Counted from the first letter of the stretch, positions 20,934 to 32,042 are shown. The stretch: DNA of 64,000 nt from Gadus chalcogrammus (GCF_026213295.1 NC_079419.1:21703180-21767179); one strand, 5' to 3'. Made by a program: numbers and translations. The notes: a model not told the origin generated them from the letters alone.

Positions 20934-21997
20934 ATGGATAAACTGCTGCATAAGACTTATTATGACCCCGCTGGACCAGGGGGTTACGGCGGTATCAATA
21001 AACTACGAACGGCCCTCGAGCATAGTGAGGGTGCAGTACCTCCTCTAAAATATATCAAGAAATGGCTGCTGAAGCAGGATCCCTACACTCTGCATGTACC
21101 TGCACCGATACATTTCCGCAGAAATAGAGTACTGGCTAGTGGGGTAGATAGACAGTTCCAGGCTGATTTAGTGGATATGTCAGAGTATGCACCCGAAAAT
21201 GATGGTGTGCATTTTCTGTTGACGTGCATCGATGTATTCTCAAAACATGCATGGGTTCGTCCATTACCGTCCAAGAGGGCTATCGACGTCGCTAAAGCTT
21301 TTGGTGATATTCTCAGCGAAGGGCGTATCCCCGATAAATTGCAGACTGACGCTGGTAAAGAAAGATCTTTCAGCGTTTGATGGAGCGGTACAACGTCAAA
21401 CATTTCTCTACATCTAACGAGACCAAGGCCAGTATAGTGGAGCGCTTCAACAGGACTCTGAAAACCAACATGTGGAGATATTTAACAGCGGCCAATTCCA
21501 AACGATATGTGGATAAACTACAGGATATGATCCATGCTTATAACCATTCATACCATAGATCGATAAAAATGACCCCGGTCAGTGTTGATAAAAATAATGA
21601 GAAAACTGTGTTTAATACACTATACAAAACCACTCGAGAGCCGATGGTGGTGTGTAGATATGATGTTGGTGACACGGTTAGAATTTCAAAAGTCAGAGCT
21701 ACATTTCGAAAAGGATATGAGCAGACATTTACAGATGAATATTTTGTAATATCACAGCGCATAGCGAGGTGTCCTCCAGTCTACAAGCTGCAAGACTATG
21801 CAGGCGCCCCTGTCCAGGGAACATTTTATGAGAAAGAGCTACAAAAAGTTATAGTGTCTAAAAACAAAGTGTATAAAATAGAATAGATTATAGATAGAAA
21901 AAGGGCGGGGTCTAAGAATCTATTATATGTCAAATGGTTGGGATGGCCGGATGCATTCAATTCATGGGTTTCTGAAAAGACACTAGTCGACGCGTAA
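20934..21997 (+). pseudogene. Maverick integrase with chromodomain (frameshift and in-frame stop)
   Basis: The retroviral-type integrase (rve fold) inserts the linear viral genome into host DNA. The start ATG is at 20934, shortly after the hAT target duplication. The core begins at RQFQADLVDM (catalytic Asp) and continues with FLLTCIDVFSKHAWVRPL and LQTDAGKE (second Asp). A small indel near 21360-21380 shifts the frame. The remainder (21377 onward) has the third acidic position in KASIVERFNRTLK and an RYDVGDTVRISK segment. A TAG at 21884-21886 is followed, in the same frame, by a chromodomain-like tail with LLYVKWLGWPDAFNSWV that ends at TAA 21995-21997. Chromodomains in this family are thought to guide target choice. 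Broken by the frameshift and the stop. Confidence 0.9.
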
Positions 21998-22031
21998 AGA
22001 GACATACAACCCAGTATAGCCAGAGTGTACG

Positions 22032-22796
22032 ATGGATAAGGAGGTGTTTGGGGGTGTCTATGTGACTCTGGCGAGTAATGCTTCGGTAGGGATCTACCCG
22101 CAAAATAAGATATGGAATTTTAGAACTAAATTAGCAAAAGCTATACACACCAAGCAGCCCTATGAAGTAGGCCTTATTGAAGCTCAGTACCCATGCAGTT
22201 GGCATAGTTTTCCTACCGAGGACGCTACGATAACCGTTACCAATGGTAAAACGGGTCATATGACATCATGTCTAATAGTTGGTGGGCTTTATGATAGTAT
22301 CGGTTCGTTATTACTACAAATCAACAAGACTTTGGCCAAATATGATACCGGCGGTAGCGTTATACTACATCATGAAGGTATTAGAAACCGCGTATATGTA
22401 GAAGGAGACGATCACCTAGCGATCGTCTTTAGAGGAAAACTGGCTGCTATGCTGGGGTTCAAGCAACCAGCCCATAAGTCGTATGCAGCATACGCCCCCC
22501 ACCCCACCGATATTCACGGGGGGTGTTACAACATGTTCATATATAGCGACATTGTCGACCATCAGTTGGTAGGAGATAGTTATGTCCCCCTGCTAAGGAT
22601 TATTAATATAACCGACACTAGCAGGAGACACTGCATTCACATGTTCGACAAGCCGCATTACGTACACGTAGCCCGAGACCCTCTTGGAGATATTGAAATT
22701 GATCTAAAGTCTGACCAGAATACAAATATAAAATTCACATATGGTAAAGTGATACTCAAGCTGCATTTTAGACCTGTAAAACAGCAGAATTCATAG
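22032..22796 (+). CDS. Minor capsid (penton-like) protein
   Basis: A 254-residue protein with an uninterrupted frame. Its N-terminal VYVTLASNASVGIYPQNKIW and EVGLIEAQYPCSW segments and its position just upstream of the pX-like and major capsid genes match the Maverick minor capsid protein, a single jelly-roll that forms the five-fold vertices. Length is usual for the family. The start at 22032 lies 34 bases after the integrase stop and 14 bases after TATAGCC. It is intact at this level, unlike the integrase before it. Identification rests on similarity plus gene order. Confidence 0.8.
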   Translation: MDKEVFGGVYVTLASNASVGIYPQNKIWNFRTKLAKAIHTKQPYEVGLIEAQYPCSWHSFPTEDATITVTNGKTGHMTSCLIVGGLYDSIGSLLLQINKTLAKYDTGGSVILHHEGIRNRVYVEGDDHLAIVFRGKLAAMLGFKQPAHKSYAAYAPHPTDIHGGCYNMFIYSDIVDHQLVGDSYVPLLRIINITDTSRRHCIHMFDKPHYVHVARDPLGDIEIDLKSDQNTNIKFTYGKVILKLHFRPVKQQNS

Positions 22797-22810
22797 CTCT
22801 ATCTATAGGG

Positions 22811-23275
22811 ATGAGGGGGTATAGACCGCCTTACGACGAGAACAAATATGTTCGGTATTATTTAAACCAAGCAGGGAGTGGGCTGCCTGGATATGAGGGT
22901 AGCAGCACACAATATGGCGCTGGCATCGGAGGGATGTTCCGCAGCCTCTTTAGAATGGCTATTCCGTTATTTAGGCGAGGGGTTAGCATAGCAAAGCCTC
23001 ATCTGAAGACTGCTGCTAGACATATTATAGGCGACGTTATGACCAACATAGCCCATGCTGCATCTACGCCCAAACAGCAGCGGTCAGGCATGAGGGTATA
23101 TGCCAGAAGAGCAACAAAGTATCCTCCTATAGGTTGTGGGCGTACCCGTGCACCGGCACGACGTCGTATACAGAATAAAAGATTGGCATCTATCAAAAAA
23201 AGAGCCAAACCTAAAAGGATCAGGAAGGTGGCAAACCGTCGTTTTAGAGGGGCTGCTAACGATATATTAATTTAG
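22811..23275 (+). CDS. Basic core protein, adenovirus pX/pVI-like
   Basis: A 154-residue protein. The N-terminal part has YYLNQAGSGLPGYEGSSTQ and a Gly-rich amphipathic stretch (GIGGMFRSLFRMAIPLFRRG), as found in the Maverick/adintovirus pX-like late protein. The C-terminal half is very basic (RAPARRRIQNKRLASIKKRA, KPKRIRKVANRRFRG), suited to condensing DNA. The amphipathic helix could interact with membranes or with the inside of the capsid. It starts 14 bases after the penton-like stop and its stop lies 26 bases before the major capsid gene. The frame is uninterrupted. Confidence 0.75.
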   Translation: MRGYRPPYDENKYVRYYLNQAGSGLPGYEGSSTQYGAGIGGMFRSLFRMAIPLFRRGVSIAKPHLKTAARHIIGDVMTNIAHAASTPKQQRSGMRVYARRATKYPPIGCGRTRAPARRRIQNKRLASIKKRAKPKRIRKVANRRFRGAANDILI

Positions 23276-23301
23276 ACTAGTATAGCAGGGGCTGAATAAC
23301 A

Positions 23302-24568
23302 ATGGCGTTGCTACATAGCATGTCCGACGAATGCATTAAGAGCGAACTGGACCTCTTCTCACTGCCGATAGAAAAAAGTACATATATTGAAATACCCCCG
23401 CTATCAGCGCTAACAGATGGTGGACCCATAGAGTTCTTTGTACCGGCCAGTAGCGAAGACTATATAGATCTAAACCATACGTATTGACACCTGCCAAGAT
23501 TACTAATCCTGATGGAACAGACTTGGCTGCTGCGGCAGCCGTGGGACTGATTAACTATCCAGGATGCACGTTATTCTCCCAAGTAGATATTACTCTGGGT
23601 GATAGGCTTATCACCCAGTCGTCAAACACCTATCCGTACAGAGGCATAATAGAATGCTTGCTAAACTATGGAAACGGGACATTAGACACCCAATTTGGCT
23701 GTGGTCTATTCCAGAAAGACACGCACGGTCATATGGACGAGATTCTTCCTGGAGGCCTCAATCTAGGCTTAACGACTAGGAGTGAATATAAGGGTCGAAG
23801 TCGTATAGTTGAGCTGATATCCCCTATACACGTCGATATGTTTTTTCAGGAGAAACTGTTGATTAACGGAGTTGATCTTGGCATGAGATTCATTAGAGCA
23901 AAAATGATTTCTGTCTCATGTCCGATGGTGCTGTGGAATACCGTGTATCTATAGTGTCTGCAAATGTTTTCATTAAAAAGGTATCGATAGCACCCGGCAT
24001 CAAGCTGGCCCATGCCCGTGCGTTAAACCAAGCTAACGTCAAATACCCCGTTGATAGGGTGTGTCTAAAGAATGTATCCATCGCTGCTGGCAGCAGAATA
24101 TGCACACAGGATAATCTATTTCTAGGACAAATACCCAAGATGGTTATTATAGGTTTTGTGAATAACGAAGCATTCACAGGGAGTTATGATAGGAATCCTT
24201 TCAGATTCCAGCATTTCGGCATTGAGTTTTTATCCCTATACTGCGACGGTCAAGCCTATCCTGCTAAACCCTTTCAACCTGACTTTAGAAACGGTCTGTT
24301 TACCCGAGAATATTTTCAGCTCATTCAGGCTACAGGTCGTCAGCTCAAAGATAGAGAAATAGCCATTAATCATAAGGAATTTGGGGATGGGGATGCATTA
24401 TTTTGTTTCAACCTTGAGGCGGACGAGGGCTGTGGACAACATGTATCGCTAGTCAGAACAGGGAATGTGAGGCTAGAAGCGCGATTCAGAGCAGCGTTGG
24501 CTACAACAGTCAATTTGATATGTTATGCAGTTTATGATTCTGTTATAGAGATATCAAATAGACGGTAG
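23302..24568 (+). pseudogene. Major capsid protein, double jelly-roll (two frameshifts)
   Basis: Similar to the hexon-like capsid proteins of Mavericks and adintoviruses. The N-terminal part (23302-23487) contains SELDLFSLPIEKSTYIE and stops after a small indel. The middle frame (to about 23940) contains NTYPYRGIIECLLNYG, a landmark of this family, and LINYPGCTLFSQVDITLGD. After a second shift near 23920-23950 the last frame runs to 24568 with FTGSYDRNPFRFQHFGIEFLS. The combined length of about 420 residues is near the family norm. Capsid assembly from this copy is not possible without both frames. It sits between the pX-like and protease genes. Confidence 0.88.
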
Positions 24569-24603
24569 GTGTTGTTGGACTATTACTGAAAAGACGTTGC
24601 GAT

Positions 24604-26141
24604 ATGAATACTATAGAGCTAACAGCAGTGTGTCAGAAAATGGCACACAAGGCTTATTTTCTTGGTGCGTTACCATGTAATCTTCTACCCCGGAAAATTC
24701 ATCAGAGGCCTGCAATGCTGGTGATCAACACCGAACCTTCACATATGGCCGGTGCCCATTGGCTAGCTATATATATTACGACTGAGAGACAGGGATACTT
24801 TTTCGACTCCTACGGCAACCCTCCCTCATACTCTGAGTTTCCTGAGACCATACAGCGTTTTCTCGATCAGCACTGTATAGATGTAGTTCATTCTACACCA
24901 GTGGTTTTCAAACTGTGGGGCGCGCCCCCCCTGGGGGGCGCCAGAGTTCTTCAGGGGGGGCGCGACGTGAGAAAAAAATAAACCCGAAGAAAAACCGGAA
25001 AGTCAATGATTCAAATCATCAATCGTACTTCAACTGTAGAAGTAACCTAACTAAATCAATTTTCAACCGTTTATCTTCGTGCAAACCATTTAACAAATCT
25101 AAACACTTGTATATTCAATAACATCTAAACAGAATTTCGATATCATTTCAAATTTCTTCAGAATCACAGTTTTAGTTTCATACCGCTTCGTTTTCAGCTG
25201 TTTTCATTGAAGACGTCAGCCCATTCTGATACACCTACTTCTAGATATCGTAAATCATTCATTTTTCAACCGTTGACCATCGTTCAAACCATTGAACAAA
25301 TCTACACACTTGTATCTTGAATATCCAAACGGAATTTTGATAGCATTTATACTTTTTTCAGAATCACATTTTTAGTTTCAAACCGGCATCGTTTTCAGTT
25401 GCTTTTAATAATTTAGGTCACCATAGCAACGCCGGTAAACAAACCCCGCCGAATGGTCGAATCTCTGGACTGAAAAGGCAGATCTGATTCGACTCTGAAA
25501 ATTCAGTTCAGAGTCGGGGACCCTGAATTAATCTGTGTAAACTGGCAGTTTACACAGATTAAGATGTTCAAATGTATTTAAAAAAGGTTAAGCTAAAACA
25601 TGCTTAGATAAAGTTGTTAAATTGTGTTAAGAAATGTGTTTAAAAACGCACAAAGAAGTTGTAATGTTTCAGAAATACGTTTAAAATTTTTAAAAATATG
25701 TTTAAAAAATATGTTTCAAATGTTTAAAAAATATGTTTCAAATGTTTTAAAATTATGATCAGAGATGTTTAAAATGTGTAAAATAATTAAGATAGCTTTC
25801 AAAACACAGGTCTTTAGAACTTTTTTTTTTGGGGGGGGGGGGGGGGGCTCGGCTGAATTTTTTTCTCTGAGGGGGGGCTTACTCTCTCACACTTTGAAAA
25901 CCCCTGTTCTACACAACAGGTCCAAGATCCATCAAGTACCGCATGTGGGCACCGTTGTGTTTCTTTCTTGTTTAATATGCAAAAAGGTGGATCCTATCAA
26001 AAGTTTTTGAAAATGTACGGGGGTAATCTACCCCGTAATGATGAAAAGGTTTATGACTTTGGTAGCCGTGTACAACCTAGTGTCTGTAATGAACATGATA
26101 TGTTATGTGTGCAGTCAGGTATATGCGGATGTAACATGTAA
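24604..26141 (+). pseudogene. Adenain-like cysteine protease split by a hAT insertion
   Basis: Adenain-type (Ulp1-like) proteases mature virion proteins. The N-terminal part starts at ATG 24604 and contains the active-site His in GAHWLAIYI and the FFDSYGNPP segment. The frame is cut at 24898 by an element occupying 24899-25906. Beyond the second copy of the 8-bp target duplication the same frame resumes at 25908 with TACGHRCVSFLFNMQKGG, which supplies the catalytic Cys region, and ends at TAA 26139-26141. Apart from the insertion I see no stop or frameshift in the two parts. An AATAAA signal follows at 26180. It is the last gene of the plus-strand block. Confidence 0.88.
24899..25906. mobile_element. 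Non-autonomous hAT element in the protease gene
   Basis: The left end is CAGTGGTTTTCAAA and the right end, inverted, CAGGGGTTTTCAAA. The 8-bp duplication TTCTACAC is exact on both sides (24891-24898, 25907-25914). The interior has no transposase. It contains an imperfect ~200-bp tandem duplication (about 25055-25210 and 25255-25405) and a G run at 25831-25847. Confidence 0.93.
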
Positions 26142-26179
26142 CATGTGTTGTTGTTTTTTCTGTTTTGTTTTGTTATGAT

Positions 26180-26185
26180 AATAAA
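26180..26185 (+). terminator. Poly(A) signal for the plus-strand late block
   Basis: AATAAA lies 39 bases after the protease stop, in a T/A-rich spacer between convergent genes. Confidence 0.6.
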
Positions 26186-26227
26186 AAAAAACAATGATTT
26201 GATTACATTTTAGTCGTACTGTTTTTC

Positions 26228-26233
26228 TTTATT
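26228..26233 (-). terminator. Poly(A) signal for the minus-strand block
   Basis: AATAAA on the minus strand (TTTATT on plus), 40 bases after the stop of the minus-strand late gene. It faces the plus-strand signal at 26180. Confidence 0.6.
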
Positions 26234-29160
26234 TTTACGTCTATAGCATATACATAAAGATACATAAGAAATTTAAAATGGTAACCACCCAGCCATATGC
26301 ATTCCAGGGAATTTAATAGATGGCAATGTCTGATTGCGTTTCCTCCTTTTACCAGATGAGACAGGCATGGCTGCCGTCACATTGTAGCCCTTAGTTGAGG
26401 GCATATGCTTATACATGACTACAGTTTGACGGAGCTGTTTATTAGGGATAGACGATAGTGGTATATTATTACTGGCTAAAGATTTCAGAAATACATTCCA
26501 GCCCTGTGGTCTGACAGATTCGCAACATTGTAAGGGGCGGTAACATTCTTTAACAGATCAAACATATGGGACCCCTTAATAGTGTCGCCTTGTAAAACGA
26601 GCTCCCCCTTGTCCCGACCATGAGACATTTTTAGATTTCTTTAAAGAGTCCAGTATATGTCTGGTGTTGCTCTTGCTTCTGACGGGTATATGTTTCATTA
26701 TATCCTTATAAATATGATCGCCGCTGGCATCATCATCATCACCACGCTGCTCCATAGCAGATGTATGAACAGGGCCCCCATCCGCAAGTGACAGAGTTAA
26801 TTCTCCATGCTCACGGTGCCCTTGCTTAACCATGGATAGATAACGCTGCAGGAGAGCGCCGTACCTGGCAGCTTTTTCATACAGGTCTGTATCGGGAGTG
26901 TTCAACACCGTCGCAATGGCCTTATCCAGCTCATTTTCAGCAGTCTGTCTAACAGAATCCCTGGGGTGGGTATGCTTTAAGGCAGGGGTAGGCAATTAAA
27001 ATCCTAATGGGTCCAGTTTCAAAAAAAATCCTCAGGCTTGGGTCCGGGGGTCTATCACACATTTTTTATGACTGTTGTTTTCACTGATATAGGACTGCAT
27101 GTGTTTTATGTACCAACAGTCAAGGTGTGCATTATGATTCAGAGGCATATTTAGCCAATATAAGTACTTAAGGCGCTAGTAGTATCAGTGTCTGTTTGGT
27201 CAACAACTGACTATCAGATCAAATGAAGGTCTTCACTTCATAATATTTCAACAGTGTTTATTAACCTAAAACATATTGTCCAGCAGGGGGCCACATAAGT
27301 GTTAAAGTGCATTCAATAATATCCAACAAACAATACCACTTATTTCCACATAACAATTAAACATTGTAATTTAAATTTTTGTTATTCAACTGCACATAAA
27401 ATAGAAAATAAAAACCTGAGGGCTTAATAAAAAACCTACGCTCCTTTAAAATTAAGAGCTGAACTTAACAATAAAAAAATGATATGACTGTGCTAAACTT
27501 ATCGCTCTTGCTCAGTGTGAGAAATGAGCTCTAGCTTCTCCTGCCAGGGCTTTAAATCTGGGCTGGGGTGGTGTCAGGGCCATTCTCATGCACATCTGTA
27601 GGTGCTCATCAGTGAGCTTGTTACGATATTCATTTTTTATTATGTTCATTGTGGAGAAAGCGGCCTCACAGCTGTATGTTGAGCCAAACATGGTCAGGAT
27701 GTGCAGGGCTACCTTCCTCAGACCTGGGTAGGCTGTCTCAGATACCAGTTGGAGCCAGAAATTGGCCGGGTCAGTTCTTTGGAAATGCTCTTTCAGCGCC
27801 ACATCTGCTTGCAGATCTACCAGTTGCATTTGTAGAGGCCCAGCGTTTGCCCACCTGAAGAGCTGTTTGACTTCCTGTGTGAATCCCCTCATATCTGTGA
27901 TCAGGAATGGGTTCTGGATGAACAGGGTGAGCTGCTGTCCAAAGCTGAAGCTGTCAAAACGCTTGCTGAAGTTGACAATCAGCTTGTCAAGAAAGTCAAC
28001 AAAAGGAGTCTGATCTCTCTCACCCTGGACCTCCTTCACTGTTGGGAAGTTTGCACACTCTCCCTGCAGGTCTTCTTTGAACACCTCAAGTTTCCTCTGG
28101 AAGGAGCGGACAGCTGTCATGAGGTCACCAATTGAACTGTCCTTGCCCTGTAGCTTCAGGTTCAGTCCATTCAGATGAGAAGTGATATCAACCAAAAAAG
28201 CCACAATGTGCATCTTCCTCTCATCTTCTAAAAAAAGAGAAAAGGGTTTTGCTTTCTGGCTCTTCAGCTGTGCCAAGAAAGCTGAGATCTCTTTTTGAAT
28301 GGACCAAAAGCGCTCCAGCACTGAGCCATCTAACATCATTGTGGAGCAGGAGCTCATCATAATCGGCATCAACTTCTCGGAGGAATTCCCTCAGCATGCG
28401 ATGTTGATAGGATGAAGATGCCCGGAGAAAGTTGATCATTCTCATCATTGAGGTCATCACCTCAGCATACTCATCTGACAGGGCAGCACACAGGACTGAT
28501 TGATGTATGGTATGGTAAGAGATGAGCTCGGGATTGTCCTCTTTCATTCTTGCCACTGCTCCTTTCTCTCTCCCTACCATGGCAGGAGCTCCATCTGTGG
28601 TTATTGAAACCACTTGTTTGGGGTCTATTCCCCTCTTCCTCAGCATCTCCTTTATGGCCAAGTAGATATCCTCTCCTCTTGTGCTGGTCTTCAGGGCTGT
28701 TAATCCTAACAGGTCTTCTTGGAACATCTTCTTGTCCTTGTTCAGGAACCTGAATGATGAATGAAATGAAATAATGGTGCATTAAATGAATGATTGAATG
28801 AATGAATGGAATGATTTAATTAAATGAATTACATTAATTAAATGAAGGAATGGATGAACTGACACAATTGTACAACTCACCTCACACAAACAAGCAGCTG
28901 AGCATTGTCAGTCACATCAGTAGACTCATCTGCTGCCAAACTCACACAGGGTGCTTTTTGAATGGCCTCATACAGCTGTGCTAGCACATCCTGGGATAAT
29001 GCTTCACTCCTTCTTGTGGCTGTTCATGCTGACAGAGGTATTTGCTTGATTTTCTCACACATGTCCTGCTTTTGTTTTCCCTCTAGCAAAGTTTCAGCCA
29101 CGGCACTCATGCACTCCTTCACAACCTCTGCATCAGTGAAAGCTTTTTTATTCTGACCCA

Positions 29161-30264
29161 TGTGACGACCCAGTTGGGTCTTTGACCCCGCCCCTGCTGT
29201 GTGTGCCTGTGTTTCTCTCCCTCCTGATTAGGAGATTGTCGGCAGGCGTGGGATGGACCGGTGGCAGTATAAAGAGCCTGCCCAGACAGCAGACGTGGCT
29301 TCTCCCTCCTCCCAGCATTGGCTTTCCTTTGTCTTCCTTTGTATTCACATGGACTGATATTTACATTACCTTTTTGGTTACTTACATTTATACTGACTTG
29401 CACCACACTTCTTATTGTTATGTTTATTATATAATAAATTACTTATTATTGTGAAAATAGCGTGGTCTCCCCGGTTCATGTTGCATGCATGGAGCCAGCA
29501 TGTCACATATGGGGGCTCGTCCGGGATCTGTTTCTGGAAGTGGGTAAGGTAAAGGAAATTTTCCTCCACTTGTTTTGGATTGGCAATTTTTGTCAAATTG
29601 GCTTTTTGTTTGTACTGACGGGTAGGAATTGCCTGGGCAGTGGCATTAAATGGAATTGGGGGAGACCCGCGCTAAATTAGTTGAGTTGGTTAAATGATAA
29701 ATTGAGATTTTGGATTAATTGGTTATTTGGTTGATATGGATTGCTTTGTTTGATTTGCTGGGGAGGAGTAGAGCCAATTAGGAGGCTAGGTGTAGCTTCA
29801 ATTGGGTGCAGGTGTGGCGGTTACCATGGAAGGCTGGAAGATTAGATCTGCTGGAGCAACTGATAGTCCTCGCGTTAGGAGTAGAGCGCTTACCGCTGTT
29901 TATTGTTTTGCCTTTGTTGTTTTTGTTTGTTATTTTTGGTGTGTCGGAAGCGCTGGGGTTGCTTGTAACCAAATTGCTATGGGCACACCGAAGACTAGCT
30001 TAGAAGTAGGTAGGGCTGTGTTCTACAGTTAGATGTGGGGCTGCTCCGGTCCTGATTAGGAGTTTGTCGGCAGGTGTGGGATGGACCGGTGACAGTATAA
30101 AGAGCCTGGACTGATATTTACATTACCTTTTTGGTTACTTACATTTATACTGACTTGCACCACACTTCTTATTGTTATGTTTATTATATAATAAATTACT
30201 TATTATTGTGAAAATAGCGTGGTCTCCCCGGTTCATGTTGCATGCATGGAGCCAGCATGTCACA
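29161..30264 (+). mobile_element. Short LTR retroelement with tRNA-Pro primer site
   Basis: The 5' LTR (29161-29507) runs TGTGACGACC...ATGTCACA with a TATAAAGAG box near 29270. A shorter 3' LTR copy ends at 30264 with the same 3' sequence but lacks an internal segment after GTATAAAGAGCCTG. The flanking 4-bp duplication CCCA (29157-29160 and 30265-30268) fits gammaretrovirus-like integration. The ~0.5-kb interior has no gag, pol or env. It is a non-autonomous or deleted retroviral element inside the hAT element. Confidence 0.85.
29510..29527 (+). promoter_or_regulatory. Primer-binding site, tRNA-Pro type
   Basis: TGGGGGCTCGTCCGGGAT starts two bases after the LTR end. It matches the well-known proline-tRNA primer site of gammaretroviruses. 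Confidence 0.9.
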
Positions 30265-31923
30265 CCCAAAATCCATGCTACTCGGAATGAACACTCGTTT
30301 GCTCGTTGTTGGGCAGTGAATGAATAAGTTAACATGTTTGTAGATCGGGCATATTGGGCTTTAAGATCCTTAATTTTTTGTGCACGCACTTCGGATTTGA
30401 GGGTAATTTATGTCAAATTCTATGTGCTTCGTTTCGTAGTGGCGTTTTACATTGCTGCTTTTGATGAGCGCCACTGTCTCGGAGCAGATCAGGCACACAG
30501 GCTTAGAGCTGCATGCAGGCAGAATGAACATAAATAAGTCTGTCCACTCCTCTTTAAAAGCTCTGTTCTCACAATCTACCTTTCTCTTCTTAGAGCACGC
30601 CATCTTTCTCTTGAACTGCAATGAAGCTTTCTCTCTCAACTGAAGGCACTCTTTTCTTCTGTCAATTTTGCAGCGCTTGCGTGCACCAGTCGCACAGCTC
30701 GTAGGGCAGGCTATCATCTGATTGGCTACTGGCATTATAAGGTTTAAACAAAAACATAGCCTACCATAAAGTTATAGTTAATTTAATGTATTTAACGGGT
30801 TTATAAAAGTCACCCAAACATTAGTTGTTAAAATCTCTTGGTCAAAATTATATATATAAAAAAAATATTGCATTATTAATATTATTGTTGTAATTGTGTC
30901 TCGGTCCGGAGAGGACGTCAGTTGGGTCCGGACCCGGACCGCGGTCCGCCTATTGCCGACCCCCGCTTTAAGGCATCGAGTTGATGTTGAGGAACTAGAT
31001 ACATCTTGTGCGTATGATCCATTATAATCACCCTCCTCTTGAGAACAGGCTTGTAAACAACGGTATAGCCACAGACAGCAGGGGTAAAAGAAATCCACCA
31101 GTCTGATTGATTAGTCTTTTCTTTCTAGATATTAGTACATTTTTATTGGCTAGTATCCTGAGGTCCTTCTTTCGTCTACGCAATTTCGTATGCTGACGGG
31201 TGGTCAACGGTATTTTGCCTTGTAAAATGTTCAAGGCTATTTCACACAGTGAGTTGATAAAGTCGGTGTTGGCCGTCCTGAGGATAACTTTACGCTGTGC
31301 CGGAGGTGCTTTATATAGTTGCTTAAGACGCTCTCGATTTTTGCTTATACGTGAGGACATGGTCTTTTGGCTAATCACTTTGCTCTCTGAGTGTATACAA
31401 CATGCCGGTCCGACAATATATCTGTTCTAAGGCCCAATCCCGTTTCTTTGCTCACTGTCTCAACCCTACATCTCAACCCTAACCCTCATTGCTCATGCTC
31501 ATTGCTACCCCTCATTGCTACCCTAACCGATCCACTACCAAATGGGACAACCCTACCCTGTAACGTCATCATGGCCTCCCCGTGCCCCCTAGCAGATAAC
31601 CAGACCCCTGGTAATGTTACAAGAGACAGACTGGCTGCCATTGTCTCGGGCAACGAGCAAGACCCATTGTAAAGATGTTTAACCTGAAATGGTATTAATA
31701 TTTTGTAATTGGCCCGGCCTGCCAGACTGGCCACACTCACACTGGCAGATTTGAGCACGGATAGGTGCTAAAACAGCCACGGCCACGGCCAGAAGGCCTA
31801 GTGTGAGTGCCCCCTTAGATAATAATCGGTTAAGAACAAGAACACTTTAGAAGAAACCCTTTATTTAAATAAGAAACACTGAACCACACATCTAAAAATA
31901 CACACAAACACACACCTAAAAAT

Positions 31924-32042
<119 letters not shown>

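Larger units (their letters stand above)
27512..30690 (-). pseudogene. hAT transposase (BED finger, hAT dimerisation domain), broken
   Basis: The N-terminal exon (about 30690-30370) holds a BED-type zinc finger, KPVCLICSETVALIKSSNVKRHYETKH. The central part (down from about 29160) has LAADESTDVTDNAQLLVCVRFL, an intron at about 28752-28882 (GTGAGT donor, TTCAG acceptor), then SITTDGAPAMVG and LLLHNDVRWLS. A frameshift near 28340 leads to the last frame, 28372-27512, ending in the dimerisation region YSCEAAFSTMNIIKNEYRNK. An LTR element at 29161-30264 separates the finger from the catalytic region, and a TGA lies near 29027. It belongs to the hAT branch with DDE-like RNase H folds that includes GTF2IRD2/ZMYM6-type domesticated genes. 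Not functional. Confidence 0.82.
26983..30965 (-). mobile_element. Autonomous-type hAT element, itself carrying an LTR element
   Basis: The left end is CAGGGGTAGGCAAT and the right end, inverted, CGGGGGTCGGCAAT. The 8-bp duplication CTTTAAGG is exact (26975-26982 and 30966-30973). It encodes a hAT transposase on the minus strand and contains a nested LTR retroelement at 29161-30264. It interrupts the conserved late viral gene. Confidence 0.93.
26273..31360 (-). pseudogene. Conserved Maverick late protein of unknown function, split by a hAT insertion
   Basis: The start codon is ATG at 31360, 15 bases after the ATPase stop. The first part (31360-30974) is basic and helical, with SLCEIALNILQGKIPLT, a lysine/arginine-rich run, then a hydrophobic GGFLLPLLSVAIPLFTSLF that may insert in a membrane. 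It is cut inside the 8-bp duplication CTTTAAGG by the element at 26983-30965. The second part (26982 down) has an Asp-rich loop and HILDSLKK. A frameshift near 26610 moves the C-terminus to another frame, which ends at TAA 26273-26275. Mavericks of vertebrates carry a gene of this shape next to the ATPase; its role is not known to me. A virion or membrane-associated protein is possible. Confidence 0.7.
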
